Positions 34,082 to 41,131 of a stretch of DNA of 64,000 bases are shown here, one piece after another. The position numbers and the translations under genes are program-made. The stretch is from Anaeromonas sp052088025 (GTDB lineage: Bacteria; Bacillota; Clostridia; Tissierellales; SIT17): NCBI RefSeq assembly GCF_052088025.1, contig NZ_JBQCYD010000008.1, positions 1-64,000 on the forward strand, written 5' to 3'. Each line of letters starts with the position of its first letter. Position 1 is the first letter of the stretch. Below the pieces are notes generated by a model that was not told the origin of the DNA, did not search any database, and worked only from the letters and a program-made list of their open reading frames with translations.

Positions 34082-35527
34082 TTATAAGGCTGGGATTGAT
34101 ATAACTATATCTTCTCCATCTATTTTTGAGTCAAAATTATATATTGGTTGATAGAACCCTTTAGTGTCTAGCATATATGAAAGACTTATATCTTGTATTT
34201 CTATTTTGCTTATATCATTTGAAGTATATATTAGTCTAAATTTACCCTTTTTAAATTCTTCATAAGCTTCTTCTTTACTTTTAATAGATACATCTCTTAT
34301 TTTATTATATTTTACTATGTTGTTACGTATAACTTTTATAGTATCATCATTATAATATTCAACAGATAATCCACCATTTGTTATATAATTTTCATTTATA
34401 ACATTTTCTATATTCCACCTAAATACTCCAACTTGATTTACATCATCAGATTTACTAAAAACTGCTGATTGTGGTATGTAAACATCAAATTCTTTTAATT
34501 TTTTTAATACAGTTTTTTTATCTGTATCAAATTTTTCTATTCCTTCATCAAAACTAGAAAAATCCCTATAATCATAACCTCCACCATTATAATAAAACGA
34601 CATATTATAACCTTTATCTCTGAACCAATATATTGCCATATCATTATATGGATCTACTTCTATTTCTTCATCAATATCTTTATGTTTTAAAAAATCTCTA
34701 AAAAACTTTTTGCCATAGCCTTGGCCATAAATTTCAGCTTTATATATGGGAACTTTATCTGTACTATACTTATTATTATCATTTAAAAATACCTCTTTAG
34801 CACCATTATGTATTTCAGTATTCAAACTTAAATCTATATTTTTCATGTCAAATCTATAGTTATAAGCTATAGAAAGATTTCCAAATTCTTTACCATTATA
34901 TACGCTAACTATTGCTATAGATGTAGCTATAGCGAGTATCAAGGGAGTAAGATAGATTGCTGATTTTCTAAACTTATTTTTCCTGTTTTCTATAGCAGTT
35001 ATAATTGTCATAACTATTCCATATCCAATAATAGCTCCTACTACATTATTAAATATATCATCTAAATCAAATATCCCATATCCTGTTATAAGCTGAATTG
35101 TTTCTATTACTAATGTCATTAGAAAAGAAGCTCCAACTAGCCATGGAAATTTACGAAATCTTCTGCTTAATAATGGAAGTAGTATTCCAAAAGGAACTAA
35201 CATAAGTATATTTAATATAATAAACCTCCAAGTGGTAGGATTAAAAGAATTCCAAGCTTCTCTGTATGTACTTAAAAAGTAAAGGTTTGAATCACCATGT
35301 AAGCTAGCTCCTCTATTCATAAATGTGACTCCGATAACCATAATTATATATCCTATAAAAGAAAACCAAATAAAAACTTTTCTACTATTTAACTTTTTAC
35401 TTCCCTTTAAAAACTTCTTGTATATTATAAAATATCCAAAAGCTAAAAGTACTGTTAAAATAGCAACTAGTATGAATGCTATATTAAAATTGTTTTGTAT
35501 TGTACTAAGTATATCTTGTATCCTCAT
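34082..35527 (-). CDS. VanZ-like membrane protein with large extracytoplasmic domain
   Basis: 481 residues. The N-terminal half (about 1-210) has six hydrophobic helices with the VanZ-family features LNILMLVPFGILLPLL, MTLVIETIQLITGYGIFDLDD and NVVGAIIGYGIV. VanZ itself confers low-level teicoplanin resistance, but most homologues are of unknown function. The C-terminal half (about 215-481) is soluble and presumably outside the cell. It ends in MLDTKGFYQPIYNFDSKIDG, recalling the C-terminal strand pair of the YycH/YycI family; I infer a related fold but cannot prove it. Many database VanZ proteins lack such an extension. Confidence 0.75.
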   Translation of the reverse strand: MRIQDILSTIQNNFNIAFILVAILTVLLAFGYFIIYKKFLKGSKKLNSRKVFIWFSFIGYIIMVIGVTFMNRGASLHGDSNLYFLSTYREAWNSFNPTTWRFIILNILMLVPFGILLPLLSRRFRKFPWLVGASFLMTLVIETIQLITGYGIFDLDDIFNNVVGAIIGYGIVMTIITAIENRKNKFRKSAIYLTPLILAIATSIAIVSVYNGKEFGNLSIAYNYRFDMKNIDLSLNTEIHNGAKEVFLNDNNKYSTDKVPIYKAEIYGQGYGKKFFRDFLKHKDIDEEIEVDPYNDMAIYWFRDKGYNMSFYYNGGGYDYRDFSSFDEGIEKFDTDKKTVLKKLKEFDVYIPQSAVFSKSDDVNQVGVFRWNIENVINENYITNGGLSVEYYNDDTIKVIRNNIVKYNKIRDVSIKSKEEAYEEFKKGKFRLIYTSNDISKIEIQDISLSYMLDTKGFYQPIYNFDSKIDGEDIVISIPAL

Positions 35528-35605
35528 ATAAAACTCCTTATCTGTTTTTTAATTTTTATTTCCCTTATAATATATATTTCTATATTGAGCAATTCATGGC
35601 ATTAT

Positions 35606-35640
35606 AAAAGCCTTGATTTCAAATTGAAATCAAGGCTTTT
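35606..35640. repeat. Dispersed palindrome copy 3, terminator of ssrA
   Basis: 17-bp arms AAAAGCCTTGATTTCAA and complement around a single A. Lies 6 nt after the CCA end of the tmRNA gene on the minus strand, so it is the presumed ssrA terminator; the same core and GCATTAT flank as copy 2. Confidence 0.9.
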
Positions 35641-35645
35641 CATTA

Positions 35646-36272
35646 TGGTGGAGGCGGTGGGACGTTTATTCCTATAGTTTCCTAAAGGCACTGACTATAT
35701 CTTGAAGTTTAAACTATAAACTCCTCTGGCGTATTATAGAAGCTATTATTTGATTTATTTTTAAATCACTACTTCTATCCTAGTGCTACATATCTCTTGA
35801 CTTAGTAGCCTATAAGTCGATACAGGGCTGTTAAATTTCTTTACATACCCCTCGGTATTAGCTTAGATTACTCTTTAGCCTTCACCGATAAAGCCAGATT
35901 TTCACTGCTAAATCACTTTAGCAGGCGACTCTTTGTGAATCGAACCCACGTCCGAAGGAACTTCATATGGAGTTTCTCCCGAAACAGTTACTTATTTACA
36001 TTCGCCAATCAAATCGCCAAGTAACAGGCTAGATGATTGACTATCTCTAATGGTACTAACTTAAGGTCAGAGAATCCCTCAAGCAGGGCCCCGCTTAAAA
36101 TGGCGCTTAATCTCTAATAGGCGGGACTATTAGAGTAAGCGAGCAACATTTATTATGCTGCTAATGCGTAATTTTCGTCTGCGTTTAATTTAAGTTGCCA
36201 CTTTTTAGGTTGTTCGGCGTCAACCTCCGGCTACTCCATACTCCGTACCCCCGTCGAAGCCAGGTCGCCCCC
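35646..36272 (-). ncRNA. ssrA: tmRNA, interrupted by a group I intron
   Basis: Transfer-messenger RNA rescuing stalled ribosomes with SmpB. The 5' end GGGGGCGACCTGGCTTCGAC (36253-36272) pairs its first seven bases with CGCCTCC before the encoded CCA (35646-35655). The tag frame at 36153-36182 reads ADENYALAA followed by TAATAA; with the alanine already charged on tmRNA, the tag is AADENYALAA. The 3' half shows TTCGGACGTGGGTTCGAT (T-arm) and then departs abruptly for 276 nt before the rest of the T-arm, TCCCACCGCCTCCACCA, resumes. Without the insert the mature RNA is 351 nt, the normal length. It starts 5 nt after the smpB stop codon. Confidence 0.93.
35663..35938 (-). other. Group I intron in the tmRNA T-loop
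   Basis: 276-nt insert between T59 and T60 of the tmRNA T-loop. Removing it restores GTGGG-TTCGATT-CCCAC, a perfect 5-bp stem and 7-nt loop. The insert follows group I rules: the 5' exon ends in U and the intron ends in G. The first intron bases fold back on the exon as P1 (CGAU^UC, loop ACAAA, GAGUCG) with a U-G wobble at the splice site. TGCTAAA/TTTAGCA forms a P2-like hairpin, and AAGATATAGTC (35693-35703) matches the conserved S element (3' strand of P7). No open reading frame for a homing endonuclease. I recall that group I introns in the T-loop of tmRNA are known from some clostridia. Confidence 0.85.
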
Positions 36273-36277
36273 ATAAT

Positions 36278-36739
36278 TTAGTAATTCTTGGGACTCATGT
36301 ATTTATCCATTCTTCTCTTGGCATCTTTCTTAGCTATATCATGTCTCTTATCATACATTTTTTTACCTTTTGCTATAGCTATTTCTATTTTAACTAATCC
36401 ATTTTTAAAATATACACTTAAAGGAATAAGTGAATATCCTTGTTGAGAAGTATATCCTATAAGTTTTCTAATTTCTTCTTTATGAAGAAGAAGTTTTCTT
36501 TTCCTTAAAGGATCTTTGTTATAGATATTTCCTTGTTCATATGGGCTTATATGCATACCATTTATATAAGCTTGCCCTTTATCAATTGAAGCATAACTTT
36601 CTTTGATATTGACCTTACCTGCTCGAATTGATTTAACTTCTGTACCAGATAAAGCAATACCTGCTTCATATACTTCTTCAATAAAGTATTCATATCTTGC
36701 TTTTTTATTTTTTGATACAATCTTAATATTTTTAGCCAT
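36278..36739 (-). CDS. smpB: SsrA-binding protein SmpB
   Basis: 153-residue OB-fold protein that delivers tmRNA to stalled ribosomes. N-terminus NIKIVSKNKKARYEYFIEE, central GIALSGTEVKSIRAGKVNIKESY and the C-terminal tail GKKMYDKRHDIAKKDAKRRMDKYM (the tail that occupies the mRNA channel) are all present. I take the ATG 5 nt after GGAGG; the frame adds four codons upstream. The ssrA gene begins 5 nt past the stop codon, so the two RNAs are either co-transcribed and processed or ssrA has a promoter within smpB. rnr, whose product degrades the stalled mRNA, is two genes upstream. Confidence 0.96.
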   Translation of the reverse strand: MAKNIKIVSKNKKARYEYFIEEVYEAGIALSGTEVKSIRAGKVNIKESYASIDKGQAYINGMHISPYEQGNIYNKDPLRKRKLLLHKEEIRKLIGYTSQQGYSLIPLSVYFKNGLVKIEIAIAKGKKMYDKRHDIAKKDAKRRMDKYMSPKNY

Positions 36740-36796
36740 ATAATCCTCCATAGAACTTTAGTCCATCTATTATATTACCATGAAAAAGCTATTTTG

Positions 36797-37882
36797 TCAA
36801 ATTGATACTGGTTTGTCCTCACCCTTTGATGTTTGTAAAATCTTACTATGAAGTAATTTTATCAAGTCATTTATATCCATGCTTTCTTCAATTTCTATAT
36901 ATTGTATTTCATTGTGATTTACCCATGACTCTATTATTTGTGCCTCATCTATTTCTTCCTGTGGCAATATTTTATTGTGTGTTTTTAACTTTGTTAATAG
37001 AGGAATCAAAAAAGTTTTTAATTTTAATTTATCTATTTTTTCTTCTTTATATAATATAAAAGTATCTAGTATTCTGCCCCCTCTTATATAATAGATTTTA
37101 ATGTTTTCTTTTATAGTTTTCTCTATAATAATCAGTTCTTCTTCTGATAAGGCTTTTGTAATTATTCTTTGCTTATATATTAATATTTCAAATTTATTTA
37201 TTTTATTTCTATAATCAGCTGCTTTTTCATAATTTAATGATTTTGAATGATATGTCATTTTTGCATTTAATTCTTTTAATAAATATTCTCCATTTCCTTT
37301 TAAAATATCTATTATTTCATTTATCATTTCTTGATATTCTTCTTTTACATAATTTGATTTATTACAAGGAGCTAAACATTTACCTAAATGATAATAAAGA
37401 CAAGTTTCACTTTTTATTTTAATTCCACATTTTCTAATAGGAAATAATTCATTTATATATTTCACTATTTCATATACTAGCCTTTTTTTATTATAAGGCC
37501 CAAAATACAAGGCATTATCATCTTTTATTTTATATGCAGAAGTTATCATAGGATAATCTTCATTTGTGATTTTTATATAGGGATATGCCTTGAAGTTTTT
37601 AAGCAATGAATTATATTTAGGTTTATATTTTTTAATCATTCTACTTTCAAGTACCAAGGCCTCAAGTTCTGTATCTGTTATAATATATTCTAAATCAAAT
37701 ATATTAAATTTCAATTTTTGAATTTTAGTAGAATCATTCTTCGATTTATAGAAATATTGTTTTACTCTTTTTTTAAGACATTTTGATTTGCCTATATATA
37801 TTATATTGTTATATTTATCTTTGAAAAAATATACTCCTGGAAGTTCAGGTAATTTTTTTATCTTTAATTTTATATTATCCAT
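36797..37882 (-). CDS. Short UvrC paralogue (GIY-YIG nuclease, no RNase H domain)
   Basis: 361 residues. N-terminal GIY-YIG nuclease domain (about 10-95) with GVYFFKDKYNNIIYIGKSKC and the Arg/Glu catalytic neighbourhood (LEALVLESRMIKKYKPKYN). A cysteine cluster follows (C-x6-C-x6-C-x3-C at about 152-172, KCGIKIKSETC and GKCLAPC), matching the Fe-S ligands of UvrC. A UVR-like helical pair (LNYEKAADYRNKI, about 217-229) comes next, then a degenerate tail. The C-terminal RNase H-like nuclease and HhH domains of UvrC are missing, as in Cho, but the Cys cluster and UVR motif are retained. It sits between rnr and smpB. Role in repair or in RNA metabolism unknown. Confidence 0.8.
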   Translation of the reverse strand: MDNIKLKIKKLPELPGVYFFKDKYNNIIYIGKSKCLKKRVKQYFYKSKNDSTKIQKLKFNIFDLEYIITDTELEALVLESRMIKKYKPKYNSLLKNFKAYPYIKITNEDYPMITSAYKIKDDNALYFGPYNKKRLVYEIVKYINELFPIRKCGIKIKSETCLYYHLGKCLAPCNKSNYVKEEYQEMINEIIDILKGNGEYLLKELNAKMTYHSKSLNYEKAADYRNKINKFEILIYKQRIITKALSEEELIIIEKTIKENIKIYYIRGGRILDTFILYKEEKIDKLKLKTFLIPLLTKLKTHNKILPQEEIDEAQIIESWVNHNEIQYIEIEESMDINDLIKLLHSKILQTSKGEDKPVSI

Positions 37883-37920
37883 AAATATATTATATCAGAT
37901 ATATATTATATTTAAAAATA

Positions 37921-37950
37921 GATTAGATCTAGCATATGCTAGATCTAATC
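37921..37950 (-). terminator. Terminator downstream of rnr
   Basis: Perfect 30-bp palindrome, half-site GATTAGATCTAGCAT, followed on the minus strand by TATTTTTAAA, just after the rnr stop codon. It separates rnr from the UvrC-like gene, so that gene probably depends on readthrough or its own promoter. Confidence 0.85.
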
Positions 37951-37956
37951 ATTAAA

Positions 37957-40092
37957 TCATTCTTCTTTTTCTTCATTTTCAATTAATAAAAAATCTATTT
38001 CTCTCTTAGATATATTAGTGTTTGCTACTTTAACTTTTACGATATCGCCTATTCTATATGACTTCTTCGTTCTTTCTTCTACAAGAGAATAATTCTTTTC
38101 ATCATAATTATAGTATCCATCAGTTAAAGTACTTATATGAACTAATCCTTCTATTGTATTGTCTAATTCTACAAATAGACCAAAGGATGTTACTCCTGAT
38201 ATTACACCTTCATATTCTTCTCCGATTCGCTTAGACATGTATTCTACCATTTTAAGCTCATCTGTTTCTCTTTCTGCTCCATCTGCAATTCTTTCTGCTG
38301 CTGATGAATGTTGTGCTATTTGTGGTAATTTTTTCTCTAATTTAGATTTCTTTTTGGCATCTATCTCATTATTTATAAACCATTTAATTATTCTATGAAT
38401 AGTTAAATCTGGATACCTTCTTATTGGAGATGTAAAATGAGTATAGAATTTTGAAGCTAAGCCAAAATGGGTTTTTCTCTCAGCTAAATACTCTGCTTTT
38501 TTAAGTGATCTTAGCATTATAGTATTTATAACTGTTTCTTCTTTTTTGCCTTCTACTTGTTTAAGTAAAGATTGTAATTGCTTTGGATGTATCTCTTCAT
38601 CGCTTCCTTTAAGTTTATATCCAAAATTATATATGAATTTTCTAAAGTCTTCTATTTTGTCTTCATCTGGGTCTTCATGAACCCTATAAAGGAAAGGTGT
38701 TTCAGTCCAATACATATATTCTGCTATTGTTTCATTTGCTGCTAGCATAAATTCTTCTATAATTCTATTAGATATTCTTCTTTCATATTTCTTTATATTT
38801 ATAGGTTCTCCTTCTTCATTTAAAATAATCTTTGCTTCATCAAAATCAAAATCTATAGTTCCCCTTTTTTCTCTCTTTGCCCTAAGGGTTTTACTAAGCT
38901 CTTCCATTAATTTAAATTCATCCATCAAATCACTATATTTTTCTATCAATTCTTCATTGTTGTTTTCCAATATATCTGATACATCTTTGTAATTTAAACG
39001 AGCTTTAGAATTTATAATTGTTTCTTTAATCTTTTGATCTTTAACATTACCATCCTTATCTATAGTCATAAATACGGATAAGGTAAGTCTATCTACATCT
39101 GGGTTTAAACTACACACTCCATTGGATAATTTTCTAGGTAACATTGGTATTACCCTATCTACTAGATATACACTTGTTCCTCTTTTATATGCTTCATTAT
39201 CTATTTCTGAATTTTCTTTTACATAATAAGTAACATCTGCTATATGAACACCTAATTGATAGTTACCATCATCTAGTTTTTCAATAGATACACCATCATC
39301 TAAATCTTTTGCATCTATCCCATCAATAGTGAATATAGTTTTATCTCTTAAATCTAATCTTCTTTTTATTTCTTTTTCAGGTATTTCTTCACTAATATTT
39401 TCTGCTTCTCTTAAAACTTCTTCTGGAAATGTTTCTGATAAGTTATATTTTCTTTCAATAGATAATATATCTGTTCCTACCTCATCTACGTTTCCCAGCA
39501 CTTCTATTACTTTACCTTCGGGATTCCTTCTACCTTCAGGCCATTTTGTGATTTCAACTACAACCTTATCATCATTTCTTGCATTTTCACTTTCTGATTT
39601 TGGTATAAATACATCTACACTTACTTTTTCATCATCAGGAACTACAAATCCAAAACTTTTACTCTTTTGAAAAATACCTACTATATTTTTGTTTCCTCTT
39701 TCTATTATTCTAATTACTTCTCCTTCTGGTCTTTTATCACCATCAGCTTTTTTATACAATCTCACTAACACTCTATCATTATGTAATGCACCATTTAGAT
39801 TGTTAGAAGATAAAAATACATCTCTGTCTTCTTTATCATCAGGAAGTAAAAAACCAAATCCACGAGCATTACCTTGTATCTTACCAAATACTAGATTCAT
39901 TTTTTCAGGCACACCATAAGTATCTTCTCTAGTTTTCACTACAGAACATTCCTTTTCCATTTCATCTAATATGCTATAAAACTCTTTTAAATCACCTTTT
40001 TGAATATCAAAAATATTTGCAAGTTCCTTTTTATTCATTGGTTTATATGCTTGTTCTTTAATAAATTTCAATATTTTATCTTTTATATTCAT
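37957..40092 (-). CDS. rnr: Ribonuclease R
   Basis: Processive 3'-5' exoribonuclease of about 711 residues that degrades structured RNA and, with SmpB-tmRNA, defective mRNAs. Domains: N-terminal winged helix (about 1-65), two cold-shock/OB domains (about 70-225, GKIQGNARGFGFLLPDDKED and GIFQKSKSFGFVVPDDEK), the RNB catalytic domain (about 245-575, FTIDGIDAKDLDDGVSIEKL with the catalytic aspartates) and a C-terminal S1 domain (about 620-705, YEGVISGVTSFGLFVELDNT). The ATG used lies 6 nt after GGAGGG; the frame adds five codons upstream. In many Firmicutes rnr lies next to smpB and secG, as broadly seen here. Confidence 0.95.
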   Translation of the reverse strand: MNIKDKILKFIKEQAYKPMNKKELANIFDIQKGDLKEFYSILDEMEKECSVVKTREDTYGVPEKMNLVFGKIQGNARGFGFLLPDDKEDRDVFLSSNNLNGALHNDRVLVRLYKKADGDKRPEGEVIRIIERGNKNIVGIFQKSKSFGFVVPDDEKVSVDVFIPKSESENARNDDKVVVEITKWPEGRRNPEGKVIEVLGNVDEVGTDILSIERKYNLSETFPEEVLREAENISEEIPEKEIKRRLDLRDKTIFTIDGIDAKDLDDGVSIEKLDDGNYQLGVHIADVTYYVKENSEIDNEAYKRGTSVYLVDRVIPMLPRKLSNGVCSLNPDVDRLTLSVFMTIDKDGNVKDQKIKETIINSKARLNYKDVSDILENNNEELIEKYSDLMDEFKLMEELSKTLRAKREKRGTIDFDFDEAKIILNEEGEPINIKKYERRISNRIIEEFMLAANETIAEYMYWTETPFLYRVHEDPDEDKIEDFRKFIYNFGYKLKGSDEEIHPKQLQSLLKQVEGKKEETVINTIMLRSLKKAEYLAERKTHFGLASKFYTHFTSPIRRYPDLTIHRIIKWFINNEIDAKKKSKLEKKLPQIAQHSSAAERIADGAERETDELKMVEYMSKRIGEEYEGVISGVTSFGLFVELDNTIEGLVHISTLTDGYYNYDEKNYSLVEERTKKSYRIGDIVKVKVANTNISKREIDFLLIENEEKEE

Positions 40093-40177
40093 AATTTCCC
40101 TCCACAACTTTGTTTACTTATATGTTTACCCTTATGTATGATTTTTATTTATAATTATAAAAATTAATAATATAAAA

Positions 40178-40198
40178 AGGCACATTTGACTTGTGCCT
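40178..40198 (-). terminator. Terminator of the MurF-like gene
   Basis: Stem AGGCACA / TGTGCCT with a 7-nt loop followed by TTTTTAT on the minus strand; the 5' arm contains the stop codon of the gene. Confidence 0.85.
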
Positions 40199-41003
40199 AA
40201 ATTTCTATTGTTTTTTCTAAGCTTTTAGATGTCTTTTTTAAATTAATACCTAATACACTACAAACAGTCACCGCACCTAATATATCTATAAGATATTCTT
40301 TGTTTTCAATTTTAGTGTTGAATTCTACTTTTTCTTTATTATTATTAATATTAAATTTTAAGTTTTTTTCATCTTCTCGTATATTATCTATATAATAATC
40401 TAACTCTTCATTTTCTATTCCATACAATACTTTTTCTTTAAATGTTTTATCGGCTAATTTTTTTATATATTTATCATCATAATTAAATATTGCTATTCCT
40501 TCAGGTGGTAAGACCTCTATTATTTCATATTTTGATTTTAATATGTTTTCTGTATTTTCTGTATCTAAAACTTTTGATTCTATATCAGTCATTATTCCTA
40601 TTTGCGGATTTAAGAGGTCTGATATTTCAGATATTTTCCCTATTTCATTACAGTTTGTATTCATAAAAATAATACTATTATCTAAATTATCATTTTTATT
40701 TATTTCTCTGGAAATATCATAAATTGTATTAATATTTTCTTTTATTTCAACAGTATTATCACTATCAAAAAATTTACAAGCTAACATTTTAGTTTTATTG
40801 TCGTCTGAATTGCATGCAAATGATATTGTTTTTAAATTTTCAGTAGCTCTAACTTTATCATAAGCCATGTTTATTTCTTTTTTTATATTTCTTTTTTTTA
40901 TTTCTTTTAATATTATTGCTTTTATTTTTTCATATCTAAATAATAGCAATATCACTATAACTACAATAACAAATAGTATTATAGTTAAATAATCAGTAAT
41001 CAT
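40197..41003 (-). CDS. Membrane-anchored MurF-like protein with degenerate ATP site
   Basis: 268 residues: one N-terminal membrane helix (about 5-23), a basic segment, then a domain whose layout follows the central domain of Mur ligases. At the P-loop position, ACNSDDNKTKMLACKFF replaces the G-x-x-G-K-T-T motif, keeping only K-T. SILDLLNPQIGIMTDIES-like sequence (here SDLLNPQIGIMTDIE) corresponds to the Mur NIG-x-A-H-L strand without the metal-binding His. PPEGIAIFNYDDKYIKKLA matches the Mur N-x-D-D region, and DILGAVTVCSVLGINLKKTSKSLEK the helix after the H-N-x-x-N-x-x-A motif. It therefore looks like a catalytically dead, membrane-tethered Mur-ligase relative. Function unknown. Monocistronic between hppA and rnr. 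Confidence 0.65.
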   Translation of the reverse strand: MITDYLTIILFVIVVIVILLLFRYEKIKAIILKEIKKRNIKKEINMAYDKVRATENLKTISFACNSDDNKTKMLACKFFDSDNTVEIKENINTIYDISREINKNDNLDNSIIFMNTNCNEIGKISEISDLLNPQIGIMTDIESKVLDTENTENILKSKYEIIEVLPPEGIAIFNYDDKYIKKLADKTFKEKVLYGIENEELDYYIDNIREDEKNLKFNINNNKEKVEFNTKIENKEYLIDILGAVTVCSVLGINLKKTSKSLEKTIEI

Positions 41004-41084
41004 AATATAATCTCCTTATTTAAATTTATTCATATATTAAATCTATGTCCCATAATAATAATATATGAATAAATTCCTTTTTAA

Positions 41085-41118
41085 ACAAAAAGGACAATCA
41101 TATGACTGTCCTTTTTTT
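41085..41118 (-). terminator. Terminator downstream of hppA
   Basis: Stem AAAAAGGACA / TGTCCTTTTT with further pairing across ATCATATGAC, bordered by T-runs on both strands, 14 nt after the hppA stop codon. Confidence 0.85.
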
Positions 41119-41131
41119 ATTTAAAAAATTA

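Noticed and set aside
35646..36272. tmRNA gene broken by sequence rearrangement or a permuted two-piece tmRNA
   Set aside because: Both halves are in the normal order, the acceptor stem closes, the intervening segment obeys group I splice-site rules, and excision restores the exact T-loop.
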